Below the pieces are notes generated by a model. It saw only the letters and a list, made by a program, of their open reading frames with translations. It had not been told where the DNA came from and did no database searches. Below, piece by piece: positions 5,630-7,971 of a stretch of DNA of 7,971 nt (the first letter of the stretch is position 1; the number at the start of each line of letters is the position of its first letter). The position numbers and the translations under genes are program-made. Location: NCBI GenBank assembly GCA_028289265.1, contig JAQGGU010000081.1, forward strand, positions 1 through 7,971, given 5' to 3'. The stretch is from Candidatus Saccharimonadota bacterium. GTDB lineage: Bacteria > Patescibacteriota > Saccharimonadia > Saccharimonadales > UBA4665.

Positions 5630-7594
5630 ATGGCGAAACTTACACTTAAGAGTGACTATACACCTCAGGGAGACCAGCCAGCCGCTGTCGAGCAGCTAGT
5701 TAAAGGTATCAACGACGGCCTAAACCACCAGACACTGCTTGGTGTAACGGGGTCGGGCAAGACTTTCACGATGGCCAACATCATCGAGAAAGTCCAGAAA
5801 CCTACACTTATTTTGAGTCACAACAAAACTCTGGCAGCGCAGCTGTACGGCGAGTTCAAGAACTTCTTTCCTGATAATGCCGTCCACTATTTCGTCAGTT
5901 ACTTCGATTATTATCAGCCAGAGGCTTATATTGCACGCAGCGACACCTTCATCGAAAAGGATTCCCAGATCAACGAAGAGATCGACCGATTGCGGCACGC
6001 TGCCACTGATGCTTTGCTAAGCCGCAAGGATGTTATCATCGTTGCCAGCGTGAGTTGTATCTATGGCATTGGTTCGGTGGACGATTATGATGGGCTCAGT
6101 ATTGATGTGAAGCGCGGCGAGCGCCGGGTTCGTGATAAATTTATGCGTCAATTGACCGACATTCAATATCAGCGAAATGATATAGACTTCCATCGCGGAA
6201 CATTTCGCGTACGCGGTGATGTAGTTGATGTCTTTCCGGCTGGTGAAGAAGTGGCGTATCGTATTGAATTCTTTGGTGATGAAGTAGATCGCATCACCAA
6301 GCTCGAGCCGCTGACAGGAGAAATACTCGCCAACCTGGATGAATATAAGGTCTTCCCGAGCTCGCACTACGTTACTCCTCAGGACAAGCTAAAAGTAGCG
6401 CTCGGACACATTGAGCATGAACTCGACCAGCGGCTGGCTCAATTTAGGATGGAGGGGAAATTGCTTGAAGCCCAGCGGCTGGAACAACGAACACGCTTCG
6501 ACCTTGAAATGCTTGAGGAAACTGGTTTTGTGAAAGGTATTGAAAACTACTCGCGTTACCTGACGAACCGTGCCCCTGGAGAACAGCCGGCGACACTGAT
6601 GGACTATTTCCCTGATGATTATCTATTGCTTGTTGACGAGTCGCACATGACAATACCGCAGGTACGGGGAATGTATAATGGCGACCGGGCGCGAAAAGAA
6701 GTGCTAGTCGAGCATGGATTCCGTCTGCCGAGTGCTCTCGATAACCGGCCGCTGACATTCACGGAATTCGAACGGCACGTCAACCAAGCTGTCTATGTCA
6801 GTGCTACGCCAGCAGATTACGAGATAAGCCGCAGCCCTGAACCGGCACGCCAGGTAATCCGACCAACCGGATTGCTCGATCCACATATAGAGGTCCGTCC
6901 AATAGAAGGCCAGATTGATGACTTGATTGGTGAGATCCGTGAAACCATAGCCAAGCATCAACGCGTTTTGATCACTACCTTGACCAAGCGCATGGCCGAA
7001 GACCTTACGGAATACCTGAAAGAGATAAATATCAAAGTCACCTATCTTCATAGTGATGTTGACACGCTTGACCGTACCGACATCTTGCGCGACTTACGAC
7101 TTGGTATCTATGACGTCGTGGTGGGTATCAACCTACTGCGCGAAGGTTTGGACTTGCCCGAGGTAAGCCTGGTGGCGATACTGGATGCGGACAAGGAAGG
7201 TTTCCTGCGAAGTGACTCGGCGCTTATACAGACTATCGGCCGTGCGGCCCGTCACGTCGAAGGCCGGGTGATCATGTATGCTGACCGTATTACCGGCAGC
7301 ATGGGGCGCGCTATTGATGAAACTAATAATCGCCGGGCTATTCAAGAAGCGTACAACAAAGAGCATGGCATCACTCCTACTGGTATTAGCCGTGCAGTAG
7401 AGAAGGGTATGCGCGCAGATCTTCCGGAAGAAGCAAAAGTTGCCAAACTCGATCTCAAGAAGATTCCGAAAGACGAGTATAAGCATTTACTGAAAGACTT
7501 GAACCGGCAAATGGAAATGGCCGCCGCAAACTTACAATTTGAGCAAGCTGCCGAGCTCCGTGACGTCATCAACGACATCAAAGCAAAAATGTAG
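5630..7594 (+). CDS. uvrB: UvrB, excinuclease ABC subunit B
   Basis: This 654-residue protein is the damage-verification subunit of nucleotide excision repair: it is loaded by UvrA onto DNA, opens the strands around the lesion and recruits UvrC for incision. It is complete, with a family-typical length. Visible parts are Walker A GVTGSGKT (38-45), the damage-probing beta-hairpin region (about 88-112, with [10 protein letters not shown]), SVSCIYGIG (140-148), motif II VDESH (335-339), SATP (391-394), helicase motif [15 protein letters not shown] (499-512), motif [10 protein letters not shown] (534-541), and a C-terminal UVR domain (about 616-650) for the UvrC contact. No key residue appears lost. 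ATG 5630 matches the family N-terminus and sits just after a candidate extended -10, so the message may be leaderless. The stop is TAG. A minus-strand gene ends one base beyond it. Confidence 0.98.
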   Translation: MAKLTLKSDYTPQGDQPAAVEQLVKGINDGLNHQTLLGVTGSGKTFTMANIIEKVQKPTLILSHNKTLAAQLYGEFKNFFPDNAVHYFVSYFDYYQPEAYIARSDTFIEKDSQINEEIDRLRHAATDALLSRKDVIIVASVSCIYGIGSVDDYDGLSIDVKRGERRVRDKFMRQLTDIQYQRNDIDFHRGTFRVRGDVVDVFPAGEEVAYRIEFFGDEVDRITKLEPLTGEILANLDEYKVFPSSHYVTPQDKLKVALGHIEHELDQRLAQFRMEGKLLEAQRLEQRTRFDLEMLEETGFVKGIENYSRYLTNRAPGEQPATLMDYFPDDYLLLVDESHMTIPQVRGMYNGDRARKEVLVEHGFRLPSALDNRPLTFTEFERHVNQAVYVSATPADYEISRSPEPARQVIRPTGLLDPHIEVRPIEGQIDDLIGEIRETIAKHQRVLITTLTKRMAEDLTEYLKEINIKVTYLHSDVDTLDRTDILRDLRLGIYDVVVGINLLREGLDLPEVSLVAILDADKEGFLRSDSALIQTIGRAARHVEGRVIMYADRITGSMGRAIDETNNRRAIQEAYNKEHGITPTGISRAVEKGMRADLPEEAKVAKLDLKKIPKDEYKHLLKDLNRQMEMAAANLQFEQAAELRDVINDIKAKM

Positions 7595-7595
7595 C

Positions 7596-7970
7596 CTATA
7601 GCTCGGCCGGGAAACTACTTTCTATGGCGCGCAAATCCTGGGCAACGCTGTAAGGATAGGTCATGGGTGCTAAATGGCCGCCAAGCTTCCCGAAAGCAAA
7701 ATGATCAACAGCGTCGCCTATTTCAGCATATGCCTGAGATGCCGGGAAGAATGGGTCGGCCTCATGATAAAGTGCGCCTGTAGCTATTCCTAAGTCACCC
7801 AGCTTCTGGAGCCGTTCGGGTGATAGCCTGCAGTGGCTGGCCTCGAACATCTCCCCTGCAGTTCGGAGCAGATTTGCATAGAAATGGACAACCGTTTCTA
7901 TCGTTAAGCCAGGGTGTAAGGCTGAGGCTTGTAATGCTTCGACACCGAGTCGTGGCAACACTGCGCCCAA
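7596..7970 (-). CDS. Probable alpha/beta hydrolase, C-terminal part (5' end outside the window)
   Basis: The frame is open to the window edge, so this is the C-terminal 125 or so residues of a longer protein; the TTG at 7970-7968 is probably internal. The pattern matches the end of an alpha/beta-hydrolase fold. A helical cap-like stretch is followed by a strand leading to YHEADPFFP (68-76, counted from the TTG), where D72 would be the catalytic acid. GKLGGHLAPM (94-103) follows, with H99 as the catalytic histidine, and then a final amphipathic helix. The nucleophile elbow (GxSxG) would lie outside the window, so activity and substrate cannot be judged. The stop is TAG. It converges with uvrB, leaving a single base between the two stop codons. 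I see no clear hairpin terminator there. An alternative reading is a non-catalytic relative of this fold. Confidence 0.65.
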   Translation of the reverse strand: MGAVLPRLGVEALQASALHPGLTIETVVHFYANLLRTAGEMFEASHCRLSPERLQKLGDLGIATGALYHEADPFFPASQAYAEIGDAVDHFAFGKLGGHLAPMTYPYSVAQDLRAIESSFPAEL

Positions 7971-7971
7971 A

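Noticed and set aside
6017..7051. Several 100-residue-class minus-strand frames opposite uvrB
   Set aside because: uvrB is unambiguous over the whole region and these frames show no motifs, starts or ribosome sites.
7591..7630. Possible bidirectional terminator around GCTCGGCCGGG after uvrB
   Set aside because: No stable stem of useful length followed by a T-tract can be drawn, and the region is coding for the convergent hydrolase.
1..7971. A new defence, mobile or biosynthetic system
   Set aside because: No integrase, transposase, toxin-antitoxin pair, nuclease cassette, CRISPR repeats, attachment sites or modular synthase were found. The genes are housekeeping metabolism, repair and isolated unknowns.

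Overview
The window looks like a chromosomal stretch from a Patescibacteria (Candidate Phyla Radiation) genome, with Saccharibacteria (TM7) or a close relative as the best guess. This rests on a stand-alone C-terminal transketolase subunit, a PfkB-type kinase whose C-terminal block matches my memory of a kinase conserved in these bacteria, very tight packing, several lineage-type proteins of unknown function, and stop codons that are TAG (6 of 9) or TAA (3 of 9) but never TGA. No mobile element, rRNA, tRNA, CRISPR array or defence cassette was seen. This is mostly core metabolism and DNA repair, and I do not claim a new system.

Layout. Bases 3-962 (+) hold the transketolase C-terminal subunit, probably cut at its 5' side by the window edge. 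It converges, 5 bp apart, on a minus-strand gene (968-1384) for a small single-pass membrane protein of unknown function. A 97-bp divergent promoter region (1385-1481) carries a perfect palindrome. Six plus-strand genes follow: class II aldolase (1482-2396), PfkB-family sugar kinase (2460-3461), a 410-residue protein of unknown function (3497-4729), a LOG/SLOG nucleotide-binding protein (4751-5317), a small membrane protein (5330-5584) and UvrB (5630-7594). One base after the uvrB stop, a convergent minus-strand gene begins its 3' end (7596-7970); it looks like the C-terminal part of an alpha/beta hydrolase whose 5' part lies outside the window. No stretch over 300 bp lacks a gene.

How the genes fit together. 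Transketolase, aldolase and the sugar kinase all act on the fructose-6-phosphate, fructose-bisphosphate and glyceraldehyde-3-phosphate pool, so the left half is a central sugar-phosphate module. The aldolase and kinase promoters share AGCATAAGC just upstream of TGTATAAT, which suggests a common promoter architecture or regulator. The kinase, the 410-residue gene and the LOG gene have gaps of only 35 and 21 bp and may be co-transcribed. uvrB appears to have its own extended -10 promoter placed so that transcription would start at or very near the ATG (leaderless mRNA).

The most useful leads are the shared aldolase/kinase promoter motif, the palindrome in the divergent promoter, the possible leaderless uvrB, the aldolase's altered catalytic loop, the unresolved substrate of the kinase, and the 410-residue protein.
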